A stretch of 15,560 nt of DNA from CAZGQY01 sp964528035 (lineage in GTDB: Bacteria > Pseudomonadota > Gammaproteobacteria > Methylococcales > UBA1147), in the NCBI GenBank assembly GCA_964528035.1, contig CAZGQY010000097.1:1-15560 (forward strand), read 5' to 3'. Positions 6,946 to 15,000 of this stretch are shown here, one piece after another. A program made the translations under genes and the position numbers. Below the pieces are notes generated by a model. The model saw nothing but the letters and a program-made list of their open reading frames with translations, searched no databases and was not told the DNA's origin. Position 1 is the first letter of the stretch, and each line of letters opens with the position of its first letter.

Positions 6946-8997
6946 ATGAAAACTAAAATGATGCCCGCAGTTTTGTTCGGTGCCCTCGCGATAGCGGGAG
7001 GCTCGGCAAATGCGGTAAATGTAAGCCTGTGTGCAGGCGAAACCACGGTGACAATGCCCAACGGTGATATTGTACCTATGTGGGGTTATGCCTCGGGTGG
7101 GGCCATGGCCGGAGTTTGTGATGGTACGATCACAGTTCCAGGTCCGAGAATCGATGTGCCCGTCGGTGATACTGTACTCAATGTTACCCTGACAAACACC
7201 CTTCCAGATATGAATGGTGTTGCGACGCCGACGTCTTTGGTAATACCAGGACTTCGTGATGCGGCGATGGTGCCGGTGTTTGATACTACAGCCGGAGTAG
7301 CACCGGGTCTGCGCAGAGTGCGTTCGTTTACGCACGAAACTTCATCTGCTGGCGGTACTGCGGTGTATAACTGGACGGGGATTGCACCCGGTAGTTATAT
7401 TTATGAGAGCGGTACCCATCCGGCAGTACAAATGCAGATGGGTCTGTATGGCGCCATGGTGCATGATTCAGCGGCAGGCGTCGCTTATGCCGGGGTTCCA
7501 TATGATAACGAAGTGGTATTGTTCTACAGCGAAGTGGATGGACCTCTGCATGGTAATATTGCCGCAGATCTGTATGGTACAGACGGCGTTGATGATGTGG
7601 TCAGCAGTACGGTGGACTACCAGCCAGATCATTTTTTGGTCAACGGCAAGCCTTATGAAGCGGCTGATCCTGATTTACCAGCGGGACTGGCGGGTGAACG
7701 TACCTTGCTGAGAATGTTTAATATCGGGTTGTTTACACATACACCGGTTTTGAACAATTTGCGCATGGAGTTGGTGGCCCGGGACGCAAAGCCATTGCCT
7801 CATAACCGCAATCAAAATTCAGCGACGTTGAATCCAGGTCAAACCAAAGACGCTATCGTGATTGCATCGGCGGATGATCGTTATGCAATTTATGACGGTT
7901 TTGGCGGGTTGACCGATGGAGTGAACCTTGGTGACAGTGGTATGCTGGCTTTTTTGGCTGTTGGCGCGAATGGCGCATTACCTGACGCGGTCACTGATTC
8001 CTATACGGTTGCAGAAGGTGGCACTTTGGTTGCTGATGGCGTTGGTGCAAATCCGTCTGGTGTGCTCGCAAACGACACTGTGGGAGCCGGTACTCTGGAT
8101 ACCACACCGGTCAGCGGGCCGGCCCGTGGTACTGCGACGTTGAATGCATCGGGAACGCTGAACTATACCCATGACGGCAGCGAAAGTGTGGGCGATGCAT
8201 TCGTCTACAAAATCGACAATGGTGCATTGAGCGATCAGGCGACCGTAAATATCACCATTACGCCGGTTAACGATGCGCCGGTTGCGGTTGCAGACAGTGC
8301 TGCCACCGACGACCAGACGCCTGTTGTTATCACAGTGCTGACCAACGATACGGATGAAGAAAACGATCTGTTGTCCGTTTTTTTTGGCACAGTCAGCGTT
8401 CCTGCAGTGAATGGCACAGCTGTGGCGAACCTTGATGGTACGATCACTTATACACCAACGGGTACGGGGCCATATGTAGATTCCTTTACTTACGAGGCGA
8501 CTGACGGTTCATTGAACAGTGTTGCGGCAACTGTCACGGTCAACGTGGCGGCTTTCGTCAATGCGGCACCGCTTCTTGGCGATGATTTTTCCACGACCAC
8601 GCGTAACAGTCTTGGACTCGTTATCGATATCTTTGCGAACGATACCGATGACGGTAGCGCTGCGGATCCTGCCGACTTTAACGGCGTGGTTCTGGATGTC
8701 GGTGTTATACCAGGTTTGGGTGAGGTCAGAATCCTGGGGCGTCGTCAGACTGATACTGGTAATCCGGTTCCTCCGGGTCCGGGTACGATTTTGCCTGCGA
8801 TCAATGGAACCAATCTTGTCATGTATCCGCCGAAGGCAACCCGCTTCAATGGACAGGCCTACTATAACGGAGATGGGACTGTCACTTATATCCCGGCACC
8901 TGGATTCGCGGGCAGTGATCAGTTCAAGTATATCCTGATCGATGATACCGGTGCGCTGTCTTTAAAGGGTAAAGTTAAAATCAACGTAACCCCGTAG
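6946..8997 (+). CDS. Ligand-less cupredoxin pair fused to three tandem-95/cadherin-like domains
   Basis: This 683-residue protein has a signal peptide (MKTKMMPAVLF...ANA) and a CGGAG-type ribosome site before the ATG. Residues about 25-340 align by eye with the second oxidase: VPGPRIDVPVGDTVLNVTLTN, GSYIYESGTHP, MQMGLYGAMV, ERTLLRMFNIG, LNPGQTKDAI. The copper positions are gone: E154-S-G stands in place of H-C-H, and F-T-H265-T in place of the HPFHTH motif. Residues about 346-444, 445-541 and 542-683 are three tandem-95/cadherin-like domains (VLANDT, VLTNDTD and FANDTDD with TPVNDAP linkers and a YNGDGTVTYIP strand), a calcium-associated adhesive module type. It lies 35 bases after the second oxidase gene. 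It looks like a structural subunit that completes a six-domain assembly, or tethers it to the surface; this is inference. It should not bind copper in the usual way. Confidence 0.83.
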   Translation: MKTKMMPAVLFGALAIAGGSANAVNVSLCAGETTVTMPNGDIVPMWGYASGGAMAGVCDGTITVPGPRIDVPVGDTVLNVTLTNTLPDMNGVATPTSLVIPGLRDAAMVPVFDTTAGVAPGLRRVRSFTHETSSAGGTAVYNWTGIAPGSYIYESGTHPAVQMQMGLYGAMVHDSAAGVAYAGVPYDNEVVLFYSEVDGPLHGNIAADLYGTDGVDDVVSSTVDYQPDHFLVNGKPYEAADPDLPAGLAGERTLLRMFNIGLFTHTPVLNNLRMELVARDAKPLPHNRNQNSATLNPGQTKDAIVIASADDRYAIYDGFGGLTDGVNLGDSGMLAFLAVGANGALPDAVTDSYTVAEGGTLVADGVGANPSGVLANDTVGAGTLDTTPVSGPARGTATLNASGTLNYTHDGSESVGDAFVYKIDNGALSDQATVNITITPVNDAPVAVADSAATDDQTPVVITVLTNDTDEENDLLSVFFGTVSVPAVNGTAVANLDGTITYTPTGTGPYVDSFTYEATDGSLNSVAATVTVNVAAFVNAAPLLGDDFSTTTRNSLGLVIDIFANDTDDGSAADPADFNGVVLDVGVIPGLGEVRILGRRQTDTGNPVPPGPGTILPAINGTNLVMYPPKATRFNGQAYYNGDGTVTYIPAPGFAGSDQFKYILIDDTGALSLKGKVKINVTP

Positions 8998-9004
8998 ACT
9001 CAAA

Positions 9005-9042
9005 ATCCTCCGGCTTTCGTGATTATTGCGAAACCGGAGGAT
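9005..9042 (+). terminator. Terminator-like hairpin after the oxidase genes
   Basis: ATCCTCCGG-C-TTTCG pairs with CGAAA-CCGGAGGAT across a 9-base loop, with one bulged C. It starts 8 bases after the TAG at 8995-8997. The downstream tract (GGTGATTTTGC) has only four T in a row, so termination may be partial. It is the natural 3' end for the oxidase transcript. Confidence 0.65.
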
Positions 9043-9122
9043 GGTGATTTTGCAGTTGAAGTTTGAACAATTGGAATGTAGTTATGATCTAAAAAAATGG
9101 AAATAATAAAGTCACTGAAGAT

Positions 9123-9218
9123 ACTGGTAGGGAAGCAATCTCTACCAGTTCTCCGGTGGCACTTATAAGTGGCTTGTCGAATAAATTCACAATTGAGGTG
9201 AATCTGTTATTCGAGAAG
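9123..9218 (+). promoter_or_regulatory. Structured 5' leader with successive stem-loops upstream of the lipoprotein gene
   Basis: Three dyads follow each other. At 9123-9149, ACTGGTAG pairs with CTACCAGT, extended inward to 11 pairs around AGCAA. At 9160-9171 is the perfect 12-base palindrome CACTTATAAGTG. At 9173-9218, TCGAATAA (9177-9184) pairs with TTATTCGA (9207-9214) and ATTCAC (9185-9190) with GTGAAT (9198-9203), with a 3-base bulge and a CTT/AAG base beyond one mismatch. The last ends 17 bases before the ribosome site GAGG (9236-9239). The arrangement suggests a regulatory RNA leader or protein-binding sites; no known riboswitch was recognised. No convincing -35/-10 pair was found between 9043 and 9122 (TTGAAC at 9063 and TATGAT at 9083 are only 14 bases apart). 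Confidence 0.45.
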
Positions 9219-9248
9219 GGGTTTATAAAAAATTCGAGGTAACAACAA

Positions 9249-9737
9249 ATGAATAAACACAATATTTTCAAAACTATGATCGCTGTGATCTTTACAGGAA
9301 CTTGTATGTCTGGCATTTCAGGCTGTCAGTCGTCTTCTAATAAGATGGATGGACTATCCACGGATGCGGGTGTAAATATCGGTGCGGACGAACAGAATGA
9401 GTTATTGGATGATCAATGGGGTGTTCGTGTACTGGGTATTAAGAAATCTGCGGCCGGCTTGATGTTGGATTTTCGTTATAGGGTGACTGACGCTGAAAAA
9501 GCGATGTCGATACTTGACAGCCGCACCAAGTGTTATCTGATTGCTGAAAAAGACGGCTACAAATTTCAGGTTCCCAGCCCCAAAAAACTGGGCCCGTTAC
9601 GCAGCAGAACAAGACAGGTTAAAGCCGATAAAAACTATTTTACATTTTTTGCCAATCCTGGGCGATATATAAAAAGCGGCGATTTGGTGACCGTTGTGAT
9701 GGGTGATTTTAAAGCCGAGCATATTGTTGTGCAATAA
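9249..9737 (+). CDS. Small outer-membrane lipoprotein of unknown function
   Basis: This 162-residue protein starts at an ATG 9 bases after GAGG. Its N-terminus has a hydrophobic stretch ending in the lipobox I23-S24-G25-C26. Cys26 would be lipidated, and Gln at the next position predicts outer-membrane sorting. The mature part opens with a polar Ser/Asn linker, then a single small domain: WGVRVLGIKKSAAGLMLDFRY at about 57-77, then KYNYF-like beta strands and a closing VTVVMGDFKAEHIVVQ. I have an impression that similar small lipoproteins occur beside secreted copper and metal-redox proteins in other bacteria, but no named family is assigned. It lies only 23 bases before the protease gene and is probably co-transcribed with it. 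It could be a chaperone or anchor for the neighbouring exported proteins. Confidence 0.82.
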   Translation: MNKHNIFKTMIAVIFTGTCMSGISGCQSSSNKMDGLSTDAGVNIGADEQNELLDDQWGVRVLGIKKSAAGLMLDFRYRVTDAEKAMSILDSRTKCYLIAEKDGYKFQVPSPKKLGPLRSRTRQVKADKNYFTFFANPGRYIKSGDLVTVVMGDFKAEHIVVQ

Positions 9738-9747
9738 ATCAATCAAC

Positions 9748-9752
9748 AAGGA
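9748..9752 (+). promoter_or_regulatory. Ribosome binding site deciding the protease start
   Basis: AAGGA ends 8 bases before the ATG at 9761 but only 2 bases before the ATG at 9755. The second ATG (MKILFAG) is therefore the better start. The two differ by two residues. Confidence 0.65.
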
Positions 9753-9760
9753 TTATGGCA

Positions 9761-11875
9761 ATGAAAATTTTATTTGCCGGCTGCCTGGTTGCCGGAATGT
9801 TACTGTCTTTAAGTACGCAGGCTGCAGATGTAGACGCGCGACTGCAGCGTAGTATCGAGAGTCTGGATTTGGATGCAGAAGTCGATGTCATTATTCGCTT
9901 TAAGCGTCACGTGAATGTCAAATCTTTCAGGTCCAAAAATCGTTCGCTGCGTCGTCGCAGCTTATTAAGAAGGTTAAAGACTGTGGCGAATGTGGATCAA
10001 AAGCCGATTCGAAAATTATTACGCAGTCTGCGTGTAAAGAAGCAGCGCCAATTGTGGCTGATCAATGGTCTGTCTGCGCGCGTACCGGTTTGGATGGTTG
10101 AGGCTTTGGCGTCGATGGTTAATGTCGATAGTATCACTGAGGATTTCAAACTGGCTATGCCGGTGACGCCTTTGGCTGCTCCGGCTGCAACACCGGCGTG
10201 GAATTTGGCCGCAGTACAGGCCGATCAGGTCTGGCAGCAGGGCTATTTGGGGCAAAATACAGTCGTTGCAATAATGGATACCGGGGTGGATCCGAATCAC
10301 AATGCGCTTGCGGGTTCCTGGCGAGGTGGGACTCAAAGTTGGTTTGATCCCCATGGTGAGCATCCGTCCATACCTTTTGACGGTGATGGCCACGGAACCC
10401 AGGTGGCAGGAATTATTGCCGGCGGTGAAATAGCGGGTACCAGCATCGGAATGGCACCCAGTACGCAGTGGATAGGAGTAAAGATCTTCAGCGATGCGGG
10501 TTTTGCACCCTTGAGCGTGATTCATGCCGGATTCCAGTGGATATTGGATCCAGATGGAAATCCATCTACAACCAGCGATGTGCCCGATATTGTATCTAAT
10601 TCGTGGGGTTTTCCGACAATGTTTAATCAGTGCGATGGGGAATTCTCGGACGATATTGCTGTGCTTCGGCAAGCCGATGTATCTGTGGTATTCGCAGGCG
10701 GCAATTCAGGGCCCGATACCGCCACTGATTTGCCACCTGGAAATCTGCCGGGTAGCTTGTCAGTGGGTTCGTTAAATCCGGATTTAACAGTTTCCAGTTT
10801 CAGTAGCCGCGGTCCATCTGCCTGTAATGGCGGGATATTCCCTCATTTAACTGCTCCCGGAGTTAACATATTTACCAGCAATGTTTCCTTCGGTGGGACT
10901 TTTCCTGACAGCTCGATTTCTGTCAATGGAACTTCATTTGCGGCGCCTCATGTCAGTGGCGCACTGGCTCTGCTGAAGAGCGCGGTACCCAACGCCACCG
11001 AATCCCAACTAGAAGCTGCACTCATTGATTCAGTGGCTGATTTAGGAGCGATCGGGGCTGATCATGATTACGGTTATGGTGTCCTGCAGGTTGCGGATGC
11101 TTTGACCTGGCTGGAAACCAATGTGGCGACGACAAGTCCCGGAGAATTGCAGTTTGACGTTCAGTCCTATGAGGTCAGAGAAGACACTGGTATCGCCAGT
11201 GCTGTCGTCGATGTTAATCGGAGCAGCGGCGCTTCAGGCGAAGTTTCGGTGGATTATACGACAGTGGATGGTTCAGCAGTGGCCACCAGTGATTTCATGC
11301 CCGTTAGTGGTACTTTGGTATTTAAACACGGAGTGGTTCGACAATCCATCAGTATCCCGCTTGTTGATGATGATGTCGTAGAGCCCGATGAGAATTTTAG
11401 TATTTTGCTATCGAATGCCACCGCAGGCGCGGCAATCGGATTTCAGGATATTGCTGTGGTTTCTATCGTTGATGATTTGACAGACGCTGATATTGATGGG
11501 TTTCACGCGGGTGTGGATTGTAACGACAATGATCCCACTATTTACCCAGGTGCGCCTGAAATCAAACACGATGGTATAGATCAGGATTGTAACGGTCTGG
11601 ATCTGACGATAGAAATTGAACGTGCAGATTATTTTTCCGGTAGCGATTTTCTGCTGATCTGGGCATCCAGTACGTTGGCGCAAAACGCCGACTTAACCGT
11701 GAGAATTGACTTGCAGGATGGCGGAAAAATATTTCGTAACATGAAATGGCGAGCGGACAAGGGCCGATGGCAAAGGGCTGTAGGCAATGTTGCGGCAGTA
11801 TTCGGCTCAACGCCGGTATCGATTAATGTTGTTGGCGTGGAAGGTGTGGAGACCTCATTGGTCAATGGCTTATAG
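9761..11875 (+). CDS. Secreted S8 (subtilisin-like) serine protease with Calx-beta and MopE-type metal-binding motif
   Basis: This 704-residue protein has a signal peptide (MKILFAGCLVAGMLLSLSTQA). A propeptide of about 110 residues resembles the I9-type intramolecular chaperone and contains an unusually basic segment at about 55-73 (RSLRRRSLLRRLK). The subtilase domain spans about 145-455 with the full catalytic set: Asp173 in MDTGVD, His211 in GHGTQVAG, the oxyanion Asn315 in AGGNSG, and Ser392 in NGTSFAAPHVSG. It should be an active endopeptidase outside the inner membrane. A Calx-beta domain, usually calcium-binding, covers about 461-573. At about 575-612 lies a MopE-type motif (DADIDGFHAGVDCNDNDP, then DGIDQDCNGLD), followed by a beta-rich C-terminal domain of about 90 residues. 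It follows the lipoprotein gene by 23 bases. It may mature or trim the exported proteins encoded around it; that link is inference from location only. Confidence 0.92.
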   Translation: MKILFAGCLVAGMLLSLSTQAADVDARLQRSIESLDLDAEVDVIIRFKRHVNVKSFRSKNRSLRRRSLLRRLKTVANVDQKPIRKLLRSLRVKKQRQLWLINGLSARVPVWMVEALASMVNVDSITEDFKLAMPVTPLAAPAATPAWNLAAVQADQVWQQGYLGQNTVVAIMDTGVDPNHNALAGSWRGGTQSWFDPHGEHPSIPFDGDGHGTQVAGIIAGGEIAGTSIGMAPSTQWIGVKIFSDAGFAPLSVIHAGFQWILDPDGNPSTTSDVPDIVSNSWGFPTMFNQCDGEFSDDIAVLRQADVSVVFAGGNSGPDTATDLPPGNLPGSLSVGSLNPDLTVSSFSSRGPSACNGGIFPHLTAPGVNIFTSNVSFGGTFPDSSISVNGTSFAAPHVSGALALLKSAVPNATESQLEAALIDSVADLGAIGADHDYGYGVLQVADALTWLETNVATTSPGELQFDVQSYEVREDTGIASAVVDVNRSSGASGEVSVDYTTVDGSAVATSDFMPVSGTLVFKHGVVRQSISIPLVDDDVVEPDENFSILLSNATAGAAIGFQDIAVVSIVDDLTDADIDGFHAGVDCNDNDPTIYPGAPEIKHDGIDQDCNGLDLTIEIERADYFSGSDFLLIWASSTLAQNADLTVRIDLQDGGKIFRNMKWRADKGRWQRAVGNVAAVFGSTPVSINVVGVEGVETSLVNGL

Positions 11876-12091
11876 ATCAAGCTTAATATTGTAAATAGCT
11901 GGCATGTAGTGTGGTATGGAAGCAAGCCCATTGGCTGGACGGATAGGCTAATTGGTAGCTTTTGGATGTTGGATTATTGGGCTTCGCCAGACAATAAAAA
12001 AAGTAATATTTGAAGGGAGCCTGGGTCGTGAGCGCCGGCGGATAAGGTTGACCTTGAATTTTCCTTCGAAAACCGAATATGGGGCAGGAAA
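11876..12091 (+). other. Intergenic region without a recognised gene
   Basis: These 216 bases separate the protease from the last gene. No strong terminator follows the protease stop; AAGCCCA (11924-11930) and TGGGCTT (11978-11984) could pair, but across 47 bases. AAGGT-TG-ACCTT (12044-12055) is a short dyad that overlaps TTGACC, a -35-like box at 12048. The nearest -10-like box, GAATAT at 12075-12080, is 21 bases away, too far for a standard sigma-70 promoter. All three are weak. Confidence 0.4.
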
Positions 12092-15000
12092 GTGAAAAAT
12101 TCGTATGAATTAAGTCGGGTTTGCAGACCAAATATTGGTCAGCATGGGGAAAATATTACGCCATATCCAGAGACGTCGCGTTTTAGTTTATGCTGTCTGT
12201 TTCTGGTTATTGGTATTTTTGTTTCAGTGGTTGCACATGCAGCTGAGTTTAAGCCAAGCACCGCGTTTAACTTGTCCGGGCAGGGTCCGAGGGCCATTAT
12301 TGCCGGTGACTTTAATAATGATGGCTTAGCGGATCTGATATCAAGTACAGCGGTAGGCGACAGTAAGATCAATGTCAATTTCGGTGATGGTCTTGGTGGA
12401 TTTGCGAATGCGGATCCATTCCCAATATTGTTAAACACTTTCGGGATTGCTGCATTTCGTGACAGTGGAGATGCACACAATGATTTTGTAGTGGTCGGTG
12501 TTCAGGGTTCGAGCACGTCTCCAAAAATTGCAGTGTTTCATGGTGATGGCGTGGGCGGATTTACTTCGCCCTACGAGTTCAATGGCCGAGGACAACCTGT
12601 GTCGGTTGTGGCCGCCGATTTCGACGGTGATGGAACGCCGGATCTGGCGGTGGGAGACAGTAGTTTCAAAGGGCCTATTAGTTTATATCTGTCAACGGGT
12701 GGCTTGTTATCGGCAGCGGTTGAGACCCAGGTTCCGTCCAGTGGAGTAGGTTCGGGTCATCAGAAACTGGTTGCCGTCGATTTGGATAATGATACAGATA
12801 TGGATCTGGTTTCTACTTCGGGCGTGTTTAGGAATGACGGGGCTGGAGTTTTTGTCCGTTTGCTAACTGTTACGATTTCGACTCCTAACGGAGTTGCCGT
12901 GGCATCGGATGATTTTAACGGCGATGGCCGTAAAGACCTGGTGTTTGCCAATGCCACCGATATCCAGGTGGCTTTGCAAAACACCAGTGGTGGTTTTGTG
13001 ACCAGCAGTTTGACTACGGTTGATACTACGATACAGGATATCAGCGTGAATGATATCGATGTCGACGGTCATGTGGATATCGTCGCGGTTGATCATGATT
13101 CTGATCAGGTGCATCTGTTACTTGGTTTGGGCGATGGCACATTTTTACCCGTTGAAAGTTTCCTCACCGGTCGTGGGCCTCGTGCCATGGTTACCGGTGA
13201 CTGGGATAGTGACGGTTTCCCGGATATTGCTACGGTAGTCGAATCTACACCGGGGGTTGGTGGTGTATTTAAGGATGAGGCCGAACTGAGAATCCTTATT
13301 CAGATACCGGGAAGTGCGAATAAACCGCCTGTTACCCAACCGGATAATGTTACAACACCTGAAGATACTGCAATTGAGATCGATGTATTGGCGAATGACA
13401 GCGATCCTGATGCTGACGATGTGTTAGATGTAATTCAGGTTACAGCTCCGGAAAAAGGCATTGTTGTAATCAATCCGACAAATACGGTTACTTATATGCC
13501 GAATGCGGATGTTAACGGAGTCGATACTTTTTCTTATCAGGTTGATGATGGGACTAATACAGTCAGTGAAGATGTCACAGTCGATATTACGCCGGTAAAT
13601 GACCCGCCTGTCTTAAATCCTATCGGTGACGTAATAATACCTGAAGGCAATTCGCGAACACTACAATTTACAGCGACAGATGTAGATAGCGGGGATACGA
13701 TTTCTTTTGTATATACCGGTCTGCCTGGCTTTGCGACTCTGAATGGATCTGCGAATGGCATCGCTTCGGTCATTTTGAACCCGGGGTTTAGTGATCAGGG
13801 GATCTATCCTGTTACGGTGACAGTGAACGATCTTGCATTGGCTGAACATTCTCAGCCGTTCAATATTGCAGTATTGGATCGCGTCATTGTACCGGGAGTT
13901 GTAGGCTTGGATCAGACTTTGGCGCAATCAAACATTATTGGTACAGGTTTACTGTTTACTGTGAGCCATCAGAACAGTGACACTGTTCCCTCCGGGAATA
14001 TCATTAGTCAGGCACCGGTTGGCGGTGTCTCCGTCGCCCCAGGCAGTGTGGTGAATCTGGTGGTTTCCGACGGTCCGGCACCGGTATCTGTTCCAGATGT
14101 AGGCGGCCAGACCCAAACATTAGCCACAACGAATATAACCAGCGCGGGTTTAGTGGTTGGTACAGTGACCCTGGAGAACAGTGCGACTGTACCAGCGGGT
14201 AGCGTGATCAGTCAGATCCCCGCCGCTTTAGCCTCCGTGGCGCCGGGCAGTACGGTGAATCTGGTTGTTTCCGACGGTCCTGCACCAGTATTGGTACCGG
14301 GTGTGGTTGGAGAAACCCAGGCTTTGGCCACATCAAATATCACCGGTGCGGGTCTAATCCTCGGTACGGTGACCACCCAGAACAGTGATATTGTTCCTGC
14401 AGGGAACGTCATCAGCCAAACACCGGTTTCCGGTGCCTCAGTAGCATCGGGCAGTGCGGTGGATTTGGTGATATCCGACGGTCCTGCACCAGTATTGGTA
14501 CCGGGTGTGGTTGGACAGACTCAGGCAGTGGCGTCATTAACTCTTACAAACGAAGGGCTATTAGTCGGTACGATTACCACCCAGAACAGTAACACTGTTC
14601 CTGTCGGGAATGTAATCAGTCAAACACCGGTTTCCGGTGCCTCAGTAGCATCGGGTAGTGCGGTGGATCTGGTGATTTCTGACGGTCCTGCACCAGTACT
14701 GGTGCCGGGTGTGGCCGGACAGACTCAGGCAATGGCGACCTCGACTATTACAGGTGCGGGTTTGATTGTTGGCACGGTGACCACCCAGAACAGTGAAACT
14801 GTTCCCACTGGGAACGTCATCAGCCAAACACCGGTTTCCGGTGCCTCGGCGGCACCGGGCAGTGCGGTGGATTTGGTGATATCCGATGGTCCTGCACCGG
14901 TACTGGTGCCGGGAGTGGTTGGACAGACTCAGGCAATGGCGACCTCGACTATTACAGGTGCGGGTTTGATTGTTGGCACGGTGACCACTCAGAACAGTGA

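Noticed and set aside
9063..9088. TTGAAC / TATGAT as a sigma-70 promoter for the lipoprotein gene
   Set aside because: The spacer is only 14 bases, outside the usual 16-18.
11483..11596. MopE-type motif as proof of copper binding by the protease
   Set aside because: The motif family is named after a copper protein, but D/N-rich loops of this kind can as well hold calcium. Only a metal-binding role is claimed.
12135..12329. Separate short gene in the frame of ATG 12144
   Set aside because: It stops after 64 codons, overlaps the signal region of the giant gene, and its hydrophobic stretch is the same T-rich DNA read in another frame. It is more useful as evidence on the start problem.
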